A stretch of 19,098 bases of DNA from Oscillospiraceae bacterium (GTDB lineage: Bacteria > Bacillota > Clostridia > Oscillospirales > Ruminococcaceae): positions 6,942-26,039 of the forward strand of contig DXNX01000015.1 of NCBI GenBank assembly GCA_019413245.1, written 5' to 3'. Shown one piece after another: positions 6,668-14,149 of this stretch (position 1 is its first letter; each line of letters begins with the position of its first letter). Under the pieces are notes generated by a model, which saw only the letters and a list, made by a program, of their open reading frames with translations, did not search any database and was not told the DNA's origin. The position numbers were made by a program, and so were the translations under genes.

Positions 6668-8569
6668 ATGCTGATTGAATTGCAGAACCTTGGCAAGAGC
6701 TTTGGCGAGCACGAGGTTCTGGCTGGTATTACGGCAAGCGTGGAACGCGGTGACCGCATCGGAATCATTGGCGCCAACGGAACAGGCAAAACCACTTTAC
6801 TGCGCATCCTTTGCCAGGAAAGCCAGCCGGATACAGGTGAAGCTACGTTTGCTTCAGGGGTGACCTGTGGGTACCTGGAGCAGTCCGGGCATCTTTCACC
6901 GGAAAAGGACATCTATGAGACGATGAAACTGGCATTCACGCCGGCTCTGCAGGCAATGGAAAAACTGGAACAGCTGCAGAAGAAGCTGGCCCAGGACCAC
7001 GGTCCGGAACTGGAAGAACAAATCACCCATTGCACCGCTGTGATCGATGCCATGGATGCCTATAACATGGATACCCAAATCAAAAAAGTCCTGAACGGTA
7101 TGGGCTTTCCGGCCGATACCTGGTCGAAAAAGGCAGGGGTTCTGTCCGGCGGCGAACAGACGCGACTGCGACTGGCTCGGCTGCTTCTGGAGCGCCCTGA
7201 TATCCTGATTCTGGATGAACCGACCAACCATCTGGACCTGGAAACCATGGAATGGCTGGAAAACTACCTCAAGACCTACCGCGGCGCGGTGCTGGTTGTC
7301 AGCCATGACCGGTATTTTCTGGATGCTGTGTGTACGCGTATCTGGGAACTGGCAGGAAAAACCATCCTGACATACAAGGGCAACTATTCCGCCTATCTTC
7401 CCCAGAGGGAAGCGGCGGATGAACGGCAGCAAAAAATGCATGATGCTGCGGTGGAAAAGGCAGCCAAACTGCAGGAATATGTTGACCGAAATCTGGTGCG
7501 TGCGTCTACCACAAAGATGGCCCAGAGCCGACGGAAACAGTTGGAAAAGCTGGAAATTGTGGATGCGCCGCAGCGTCCGGGACGAGACCTTAATTTCCGG
7601 TTTGAATATGACATCGAACCTTACGATGAACTGGTGATTTTGAAGGGCCTGACCATCCGCATCGGAGAACGGACGCTGCTGGAACCGTTTGACTATACGG
7701 TGCATCGGGGAGATAAGCTCGTAATCGCTGGCCCCAACGGTGCCGGCAAATCCACACTGCTGCAGGTTCTGGACGGCAAGCGCCGCCCCTCCGGTGGCAT
7801 GGTGCGTCTGGGTTCCGGGGCCAAGGCCGGCATCTTTACCCAGCAGCAGGCACGGCGCGGCGGGCGTGTGATTGATGCTATCTGGAATCAGTACCCGCGC
7901 TTTACCGAGCTGGAAGTCCGCAGCCATCTGGCTCGGTTCGGGTATCGTGGCGAAGAAGTTTTCAAAGACTGCGCAACGCTGTCCGGCGGTGAACTGGCAC
8001 GGCTTCGCTTTGCGGAGCTGGCACTGGAACGTCCGAATCTGATGTTTTTGGACGAACCTACCAACCACCTGGACATTTATATGCGGGAAAGTCTGACCAA
8101 TGCGTTGGTGGCTTATACAGGTACGCTGCTTCTGGTTACACATGACCGTTACCTGATGCAAACACTGGGATGCCCGATTCTGCATCTGGAAAACGGAAAG
8201 GCTGTTATGTACCGGGATTTTGCCGCTCTGCATGCTGCATCTTCCGGTACGGAACCCACCAAGCCCGCTAATAAGGAAGACCGTCCCACGCGGGCCGGGT
8301 ACGGTAAGGAACAGCGTCGTCGCCGTGCGGAACTGCGGAACCGGATCAAGGAACTGGAAACCAAGATCGAAGAACTTGGTGCACATATTGTGGAACTGGA
8401 AAATGAGATCAATGATCCGGAGGTTTTGAAAGACCATATTCTGCTGCGGGACAAATGTGATGAGCTGGATGATACGAGATTCCATCAGCAGGAACTTTTT
8501 GATGAGTGGGAAAAATTGGCTGAAGAACAGGAAAAACTGGAAGCCGAAGAGGCTGCGGACAATGCATGA
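6668..8569 (+). CDS. ABC-F family ATPase (ribosome-associated, YdiF/Uup-like)
   Basis: This soluble protein has two ABC domains and no membrane segments. ABC-F proteins bind the ribosomal E site and relieve stalls or resist some antibiotics. ATG 6668 follows GAAAGG (6651-6656). Domain 1 has Walker A GANGTGKT (35-42), LSGGEQTR (159-166), Walker B ILDEPTNHLD (181-190) and VSHDRYFLD (211-219). Domain 2 has GPNGAGKS (355-362), LSGGELAR (438-445), FLDEPTNHLD (460-469) and VTHDRYLM (490-497). The interdomain P-site tRNA interaction motif region is about 240-300. A charged coiled-coil C-terminus (about 548-630) follows a linker. Length is 633, like B. subtilis YdiF. It stands alone between a hairpin and the glycan operon promoter. 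The sequence does not show whether it is a housekeeping translation factor or an antibiotic-protection type. Confidence 0.92.
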   Translation: MLIELQNLGKSFGEHEVLAGITASVERGDRIGIIGANGTGKTTLLRILCQESQPDTGEATFASGVTCGYLEQSGHLSPEKDIYETMKLAFTPALQAMEKLEQLQKKLAQDHGPELEEQITHCTAVIDAMDAYNMDTQIKKVLNGMGFPADTWSKKAGVLSGGEQTRLRLARLLLERPDILILDEPTNHLDLETMEWLENYLKTYRGAVLVVSHDRYFLDAVCTRIWELAGKTILTYKGNYSAYLPQREAADERQQKMHDAAVEKAAKLQEYVDRNLVRASTTKMAQSRRKQLEKLEIVDAPQRPGRDLNFRFEYDIEPYDELVILKGLTIRIGERTLLEPFDYTVHRGDKLVIAGPNGAGKSTLLQVLDGKRRPSGGMVRLGSGAKAGIFTQQQARRGGRVIDAIWNQYPRFTELEVRSHLARFGYRGEEVFKDCATLSGGELARLRFAELALERPNLMFLDEPTNHLDIYMRESLTNALVAYTGTLLLVTHDRYLMQTLGCPILHLENGKAVMYRDFAALHAASSGTEPTKPANKEDRPTRAGYGKEQRRRRAELRNRIKELETKIEELGAHIVELENEINDPEVLKDHILLRDKCDELDDTRFHQQELFDEWEKLAEEQEKLEAEEAADNA

Positions 8570-8606
8570 CGAGCTTCTGCGGCAAGGCGTTTTACATATC
8601 TGTAAC

Positions 8607-8634
8607 TTGCTTTCTGCGGAAAACGCGGTATACT
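8607..8634 (+). promoter_or_regulatory. Sigma-A-type promoter of the surface-glycan operon
   Basis: TTGCTT (8607-8612) is followed by a 16-base spacer and TATACT (8629-8634). The start would be near 8641, giving a leader of about 90 bases. An inverted repeat, GCGTTTT (8587-8593) / AAAACGC (8620-8626), brackets the -35 and ends just ahead of the -10, which is where an operator could sit. Confidence 0.65.
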
Positions 8635-8730
8635 TATTAAAAATAGCTACAGTGCGCCTGTTGGGCGTGAGCAGGATATAAAATTACGCCGCGGTTCATA
8701 CGCAGGCGCATACCGTAAGCGGGGAACACT

Positions 8731-9495
8731 TTGGAAACGAAGATTATCATAGCAACGCATAAACCGTACTGGATACCGGATGACCCCATGTATCTTCCGG
8801 TACAGATGGGGCATGCCATCCATCCGGATATCGGGTATATCGGGGATGATACAGGCGAGAATATTTCGGAAAAAAACTGGAATTTCTGTGAACTGACCGG
8901 TTTGTATTGGGCGTGGAAAAATCTGGATGCCGATTACATCGGGATTGTCCATTACCGGAGATATTTCTCCAGCCGTCACAATCGGTTTGCCTCCAAAAAA
9001 CGCAGGGTCATCGGCCATGAAGAACTGAATACGATTCTGGCCACAACCAATGTGATCTTGCCGCGGGAACGGCATTATTATATTGAGACCAACTATACGC
9101 AGTATATTCATGCCCACCATAAGCAGGATCTGGAAGTGACCCGTTCCATCATTGCGCGCAAGTGCCCGGAATATCTGCCTGCCTATGACCTGTATATGTC
9201 CAAAACGCATGGGCACCACTTCAATATGTTCATCATGAAGCGGGAATTGCTGGGGCATTACTGTTCATGGCTGTTTGATATCCTGTTTGAACTGGAAAAA
9301 GAATTGGATATTTCCAACTATACAACCAACGATAAGCGCGTGTTCGGATTTGTCAGTGAGCGTCTGTTGGATGCATGGCTGATTACCAACAATATTTCGT
9401 ATGAGGAACTGGAAGTCCTGCATATGGAGAGCCAGCGTTGGCTGCGGAAGGGTACGGCTTTTCTGATGAGAAAGCTGTTCCCGAAAAAGGATTGA
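8731..9495 (+). CDS. DUF4422 protein, putative glycosyltransferase for surface polysaccharide
   Basis: The family (PF14393) occurs in capsule and exopolysaccharide clusters and is thought to transfer a sugar; biochemical proof is scarce. The protein starts with TTG at 8731. An in-frame TAA at 8716-8718 rules out any longer form, the next Met would remove conserved residues, and GGGGA (8721-8725) is a possible ribosome site. At 254 residues it covers the whole domain: ATHKPYWIPDDPMYLPVQ (8-25), GDDTGENIS (38-46), CELTGLYWAWKN (53-64), HYRRYF (74-79), FNMFIMKRELL and a late RVFGFVSERLLDAWL block. It is the first gene of the operon, and the next start lies 2 bases after its stop. A TTG start in the leading gene may limit expression. 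Confidence 0.85.
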   Translation: METKIIIATHKPYWIPDDPMYLPVQMGHAIHPDIGYIGDDTGENISEKNWNFCELTGLYWAWKNLDADYIGIVHYRRYFSSRHNRFASKKRRVIGHEELNTILATTNVILPRERHYYIETNYTQYIHAHHKQDLEVTRSIIARKCPEYLPAYDLYMSKTHGHHFNMFIMKRELLGHYCSWLFDILFELEKELDISNYTTNDKRVFGFVSERLLDAWLITNNISYEELEVLHMESQRWLRKGTAFLMRKLFPKKD

Positions 9496-9497
9496 CC

Positions 9498-10391
9498 ATG
9501 CAGCAGGGAAAAATTGCGGCGGTTGTTGTTACCTACAACCGCAAGGAACTTTTATGCCGCTGCCTGCAGGCGCTGGACGTCCAGCAGGAGCCAAAACTGG
9601 ATGTGTTGGTGTTTGACAATGCCAGCACTGACGGAACGGAAGCAGCAGTCCGCAGCCTGGCTTTGCCCCGGGTACATTATAACAATACCGGACGCAATCT
9701 GGGCGGTGCGGGAGGCTTTTCCTACGGTATCCGCGCCGCTGCTCAGGCAGGGTATGAGTATATCTGGGTTATGGACGATGACACAATTCCTGAGCCTGAG
9801 GCGTTGAAGTCACTTCTGCAGAAGGATGCGGAGCTCCATGGAAAGTACGGATGGTTGTCTTCCCGGGCATTGTCGCCGGAAGGACTGGATCAGCTGATGA
9901 ACCGGCAGCGGAAGACGCCTTACAAGGATATTGACGGATATACCCAGGAATTGATTCCCAGTGTGATGGCAAGCTTTGTGTCGCTGTTTCTGCGCACCGA
10001 AACCGTGCGCCGTTTTGGCCTTCCCATTGCTGAATTCTTCATTTGGTCGGATGACTGGGAATATACCCGCCGTATTTCCCGGGAAATGCCCTGCTATACC
10101 GTGCCGGGCAGCCGTGTGGTGCATGCCATGCAAAATGCAACGGTGGTGAATATTGCGGCGGATGTGCCTTCCCGGTGGGAAAGGTACCGCTATTTTTATC
10201 GCAACGATGTGTACCTGTACCGACGGGAAGGTCTTGTGGGCTGGCTGTGGGTAATTACCAAGTTTATGTGGCACAGCGCACAGGTTCTGGCCAGTAAGAC
10301 AGGTAAGCGCGTGCAAAGGCTGAAAATCATCTGGACGGGATTCGCTGCAGGTGTGCGATTTGACCCGCCCGTACAAACAATCGAACAATAA
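9498..10391 (+). CDS. Family 2 glycosyltransferase, GlfT/rhamnosyltransferase-like
   Basis: This is a GT-A-fold inverting enzyme that adds a sugar from a nucleotide donor to a growing glycan at the inner membrane face. ATG 9498 is taken over an upstream in-frame ATG (9438) that lies inside the DUF4422 gene; AAAAAGG (9484-9490) precedes it at 7 bases. Of 297 residues, the N-terminal part shows VVVTYNRKELL, DNASTDGTE, NLGGAGGFSYGIR and the metal-binding WVMDDDTIPEPEAL. A later FFIWSDDWEYTRRI holds the likely catalytic acidic residues. NLGGAGGF together with WVMDDD is characteristic of the galactofuranosyl/rhamnosyl branch of GT2. The donor sugar is not determined by this. Confidence 0.88.
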   Translation: MQQGKIAAVVVTYNRKELLCRCLQALDVQQEPKLDVLVFDNASTDGTEAAVRSLALPRVHYNNTGRNLGGAGGFSYGIRAAAQAGYEYIWVMDDDTIPEPEALKSLLQKDAELHGKYGWLSSRALSPEGLDQLMNRQRKTPYKDIDGYTQELIPSVMASFVSLFLRTETVRRFGLPIAEFFIWSDDWEYTRRISREMPCYTVPGSRVVHAMQNATVVNIAADVPSRWERYRYFYRNDVYLYRREGLVGWLWVITKFMWHSAQVLASKTGKRVQRLKIIWTGFAAGVRFDPPVQTIEQ

Positions 10392-10409
10392 TTTGCAGGA
10401 CGGAGAACG

Positions 10410-12242
10410 ATGCAGCAGTTGGAACAAAAATTGATCAAAGCCGCTGAGAACTACGATGCGGTGGCCTTCGACGTGTTTGATACACTTTTGTTCCGCGATA
10501 CAGCGGCTCCGTCCGATTTGTTTTTTTTAATGGAAGAAGTCGGACTGGCGGAAGAAGGCTTTGCCCAAAGGCGCCAGGAAGCGGAAGCGATGGCGCGCAC
10601 GCCGGGACAGGAAGTCACCCTGGAACAAATTTATGCACAGCCTCCTCTGCAGGGTGCTGATCCCCAGAAAGAGTTTGAGGCGGAACTGCGTGTAGCAGCG
10701 CCGAACCGGGCTCTTCTGCAGGTGGCAAAAACATTGCGGGAACAGGGAAAGGCACTGTATGCCATTTCGGATATGTACCTGTCTGAACAGCAGGTGACCC
10801 GGCTGCTGGAACATTGCGGATTTGATTTTCTGGACGGGGTCTATGTTTCGTCTGCATACGGGGTCCAGAAGCGAAGCGGCAAGCTGTTTCGCATATTCCT
10901 GGAGCAGACGGAGCTGGCGCCTTCACAGGTCCTGTTCGTTGGCAATGACCGCAGGGTTGATATTGCAGGTTCGGCTCTGGCCGGTATCCGCGGCTTTTTG
11001 ATTCCGGCACCGGAATCGCTGCCTTATTATCCTAAACCGGCCAATGTTCAGGAAGGAGCACTGCAGGCATTTATCCGCAACCGTCTGCCGGAGGAAAACC
11101 GACTGGATGTTCTGGGCTTTTCCTTGATTGGTCCGCTGCTTACGGCGTTTGCTGTTTGGCTGCATGAGACATATGCAGGGGAAAAGGGCAGTCGTCTGAT
11201 GTTTCTGGCACGGGATATGTACCTGGTCCGCCAGATTTATGGGGAACTGTACGGGCAGGAAACGGATTATCTCAAGGTCTCCCGGCGCAGTTTGTGTCCG
11301 GCTCTGCTGCAGCGTCCCATGAATGAAGAGGGACTTGCTTTGCTGGCAGATGCTTTGCCGCGTCAGGTCATGACGGTGGGCCAGGTACTGGATTACTGCG
11401 GCTTTGACATGTCGGCAGCACTGCATGGCACCGATGTGCGGCAGACCGTTGATCTTCGCACGCGGCCGCTTTCTGCGTCGGTGAAGGAAAAGCTTCTGGG
11501 GCTTGCGGCGCTCAGCAAAACAACTGCGGGAGCTGCTGTCCGGCAGCAATCCGAACTGGTCCGGGCGTACCTTGGCCAGAACCGGATTCACGAAGAGCCT
11601 CCTGTGTTGGTGGATATCGGCAGCGGCGGCACGACCCAGCGGATTCTGGAATGCCTGTGCGCAACGGAAATGAAGGGGGCCTGCCTTGCCTGTGATACAC
11701 GGCTGCATCAATGCCTGCCGGCAGAAAGGGCCAGAGCATTTCTGTTCCATGGCGAACCTGCACCGCTGTGGTATTGGGTAGGGCAGCCAATGCTGGAACG
11801 GCTGATTTCAGAACCGTGCGGAGCCACCAGCGGATATAAAGACCGGCAGGGAAGGGTAAGCCCTGTACTGGAAACGGCGCAGTTCGACGAACGAATTGTG
11901 CGCATACAGCATGCGGCCCTGCAGTTTGCCCGCTCCTGGCATAAGGGAGCCTGGTGGGGCTTGCGGATGCCGGAAGAAATGGTGACGCGTGCTTATCTTG
12001 ATCTGGTGCGGGGACCTGCCTTGAAGGATATCCAAGAACTTGGTACAATTACAGTGGAGGACGGTGGAACCTGGGCACTGGCAGCACCGAAAAGCCTGCG
12101 TCTGTATTTGAAGCGGCCAAAGGCTTTTGCACAGGATTTCCGGCAGGCAAGATGGAAGAATGCTTTTCTGAAGCAGGCCATCCGGCTGCCGCTTCCGTAT
12201 GCGAAACTGTATGAAGTGTTAAAAAGCGGACATGGAAGGTGA
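10410..12242 (+). CDS. Two-part protein: HAD hydrolase domain plus large uncharacterised domain (COG5610-type), in glycan operon
   Basis: GGAG (10402-10405) lies just before ATG 10410. Residues 1-200 are a HAD domain: motif I FDVFDTLLF (D21, D24, T25), motif II AISDMYLSEQQ (S120, D121), a Lys at 154/158 (QKRSGKLF), and motif IV FVGNDRRVDIAGS (D180, D184). All catalytic positions appear intact. Residues about 220-600 have no fold I recognise. They carry the blocks GFSLIGPLLTAFAVWLHE, LMFLARDMYLVRQIY and VDIGSGGTTQRILE, which recur in COG5610 proteins from polysaccharide clusters. Total length is 610. Position between two glycosyltransferase genes argues for a role in glycan assembly, such as phosphate removal from a lipid or sugar intermediate or glycerol/sugar phosphate chemistry, but no reaction can be assigned. 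Its stop overlaps the region of the next gene's ribosome site. Confidence 0.8.
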   Translation: MQQLEQKLIKAAENYDAVAFDVFDTLLFRDTAAPSDLFFLMEEVGLAEEGFAQRRQEAEAMARTPGQEVTLEQIYAQPPLQGADPQKEFEAELRVAAPNRALLQVAKTLREQGKALYAISDMYLSEQQVTRLLEHCGFDFLDGVYVSSAYGVQKRSGKLFRIFLEQTELAPSQVLFVGNDRRVDIAGSALAGIRGFLIPAPESLPYYPKPANVQEGALQAFIRNRLPEENRLDVLGFSLIGPLLTAFAVWLHETYAGEKGSRLMFLARDMYLVRQIYGELYGQETDYLKVSRRSLCPALLQRPMNEEGLALLADALPRQVMTVGQVLDYCGFDMSAALHGTDVRQTVDLRTRPLSASVKEKLLGLAALSKTTAGAAVRQQSELVRAYLGQNRIHEEPPVLVDIGSGGTTQRILECLCATEMKGACLACDTRLHQCLPAERARAFLFHGEPAPLWYWVGQPMLERLISEPCGATSGYKDRQGRVSPVLETAQFDERIVRIQHAALQFARSWHKGAWWGLRMPEEMVTRAYLDLVRGPALKDIQELGTITVEDGGTWALAAPKSLRLYLKRPKAFAQDFRQARWKNAFLKQAIRLPLPYAKLYEVLKSGHGR

Positions 12243-12247
12243 AATGG

Positions 12248-13285
12248 ATGCAGCAACCGTTGTTCAGCATCATTATCCCGGTATATAATGCGACCAAAAC
12301 ACTGCGGGCTGCGGTGGACAGCATCCTCAAGCAGTCTGTGCAGGATTTGGAACTGCTGCTGGTGGATGATGGCTCCCGCGACGGAAGCAGTGAACTGTGC
12401 CGCGAATTGGCGGAGCAGGATGCACGGGTACGGACCATTTTTCAAAAGAATGGCGGCATCTGTTCGGCTCGCAACAGCGGTCTGGCACAGGCAAGGGGCC
12501 AATATGTTGGCTTCTGCGATGATGATGACCGATATCTGCCTTCGGCATTACAGACAGCGAAAAAAATGATCGAGCAGACGGGAGCAGATGTTGTCCGCGG
12601 TGGATATGAACTGCAGCGGGAAGCCCAGGCAGGGTATATGGTCAGGCTTCCTCATGAACCGGGAAGTGCCTGCCGCCTGGAAAGAGGAAAAGACGGTCAG
12701 GCATACCTTCGGTTCCTGAAAAATTCCGGCCCGCAATTTGTGTGGAATGCTTTCTATCGACGGGAATTTCTGCAAGATATCCGTTTTGATGAGCACTGCC
12801 GCTATGGCTTGGAAGACTTCCTTTTCAATGCGGCTGTATATGCAAGAAACCCCAGCGCGGCATTTGAACCAACTCCCTTTTATTGCCATTATGAACGGTC
12901 GGACAGTACCTCAGCGGCAACGGTGCGCGCTGTGGTCAGTCGGGGGCAGACGCTTCCAGCCTGGGTCCGGGCGGAGTATGGTGCAGTGCGGGCCCGGTGC
13001 CGGGAAGAGGAGGTCCCCGGCGTCTGGGCGGCGAGAAAAGCGGAATTCGTAACGTTTCTGATGCATCAGCTGCGGGACAGCCATGCATCTGCGGCGGTCT
13101 GCCGCCGTGCGTGGCGGACGTTGCGCCATGCTGTGCGCGATGTTGACGGAACGCGGGATACGCTTGACTTTTTGCGCGTGGCACGGCACAATAAAAAGCA
13201 GGCAGTGGCACTGCTTCTGTATGCCACCCACACACAGGGGCTGTATGCCCATCTTCCGAACAAGGAGGAGAAAATTTTAAAATGA
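12248..13285 (+). CDS. Family 2 glycosyltransferase
   Basis: This cytoplasmic GT-A enzyme transfers a sugar onto a glycan intermediate. ATG 12248 with GGAAGG (12234-12239) at 8 bases is preferred to an in-frame GTG at 12239 that overlaps that site. The 345-residue protein has the classic N-terminus FSIIIPVYNATKTLRAAVDS, then LLLVDDGSRDGS, KNGGICSARNSGL and the metal-binding FCDDDDRYLP (89-98). A later GLEDFLFNAAVY block (ED motif) fits the catalytic base position. The C-terminal 100 residues are basic and rich in Arg, without a clear membrane helix. It starts 5 bases after the preceding stop and overlaps the next gene by ATGA, so it is well coupled in the operon. Confidence 0.9.
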   Translation: MQQPLFSIIIPVYNATKTLRAAVDSILKQSVQDLELLLVDDGSRDGSSELCRELAEQDARVRTIFQKNGGICSARNSGLAQARGQYVGFCDDDDRYLPSALQTAKKMIEQTGADVVRGGYELQREAQAGYMVRLPHEPGSACRLERGKDGQAYLRFLKNSGPQFVWNAFYRREFLQDIRFDEHCRYGLEDFLFNAAVYARNPSAAFEPTPFYCHYERSDSTSAATVRAVVSRGQTLPAWVRAEYGAVRARCREEEVPGVWAARKAEFVTFLMHQLRDSHASAAVCRRAWRTLRHAVRDVDGTRDTLDFLRVARHNKKQAVALLLYATHTQGLYAHLPNKEEKILK

Positions 13286-14127
13286 AAAAGATTCTTGTGA
13301 CCGGCGCTGCCGGGTATATCGGGCGTCATGTTGTGAAAACAGCCCTTGATATGGGATATCAGGTCATTGCCGCCGATTTTGCATTTAAAGGCGGGGACGA
13401 GCGGGCTGAATTCTGTGATGTCCCACTGTTCAGCGGTGACAAGGGCATTTATCGCGCTTTGGGCAGCCCGGATGTCTGCATCCACATGGCCTGGCGGGAC
13501 GGTTTCCGCCACAATGCCTCCAGCCATATGAAAGACCTTTCCAGCCATACGGTGTTCCTGAATAATATGGCGGCGGGGGGCTTGCCTTCGCTGTCTGTGA
13601 TGGGAACCATGCATGAAGTCGGATATTGGGAGGGCCCTATCAAGGCTGACACCCCCTGTAATCCGCAGAGTCAGTATGGAATCGCCAAGAATGCGCTGCG
13701 CCAGAGCCTGATGCTGTCCCTGCCGGATACCGGTTGTCGGTTGCATTGGCTGCGTGCGTATTATATTACGGGGGATGAAGCCCACGGCAGCTCTATTTTT
13801 GCCAAGATCACCCAGGCGGAACTGGATGGCAAGAAGACCTTCCCGTTCACCAGCGGTAAAAACCTGTATGACTTTATTGATGTGGACGAGCTGGCCCGGA
13901 TGATTGTGGCAGCCAGTGTGCAGGACAAGTTTGATGGGATCATCAACGTTTGCACAGGTAAGCCCATTTCTCTGGCACAGCGGGTTGAGCAGTTCCTGAA
14001 AGACAAGAACTATAAGATCAAACTGGATTACGGTGCGTTCCCGGACCGCCCGTATGACAGCCCCGGCGTTTGGGGCGACCCCACCGAGATCGAGCAGATC
14101 ATGAAAGATGCGGGCCTGAACGATTGA
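13282..14127 (+). CDS. NAD(P)-dependent epimerase/dehydratase (extended SDR) of sugar-nucleotide type
   Basis: This is a soluble Rossmann-fold oxidoreductase, probably acting on a nucleotide sugar for the glycan. AAGGAGGAG (13262-13270) precedes ATG 13282, which overlaps the previous stop. The 281 residues include the dinucleotide site VTGAAGYIGRHV (G8, G11, G14), the active-site segment SVMGTMHEVGYWEG with T109 in the usual Ser/Thr place, and YGIAK (Y132, K136). The order Thr, Tyr-x3-Lys matches extended SDR enzymes such as UDP-sugar 4-epimerases or dTDP-4-keto-rhamnose reductases. It is shorter than typical 4-epimerases (about 330) and nearer to reductases. The substrate is unknown. Confidence 0.88.
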   Translation: MKKILVTGAAGYIGRHVVKTALDMGYQVIAADFAFKGGDERAEFCDVPLFSGDKGIYRALGSPDVCIHMAWRDGFRHNASSHMKDLSSHTVFLNNMAAGGLPSLSVMGTMHEVGYWEGPIKADTPCNPQSQYGIAKNALRQSLMLSLPDTGCRLHWLRAYYITGDEAHGSSIFAKITQAELDGKKTFPFTSGKNLYDFIDVDELARMIVAASVQDKFDGIINVCTGKPISLAQRVEQFLKDKNYKIKLDYGAFPDRPYDSPGVWGDPTEIEQIMKDAGLND

Positions 14128-14149
14128 CCGGATACGGAAAGGACACTCC

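Noticed and set aside
9519..9542. 8-bp inverted repeat GCGGTTGT/ACAACCGC early in the GT2 gene
   Set aside because: It falls on codons for the conserved VVVTYNR motif, so coding constraint explains it better than a regulatory role.
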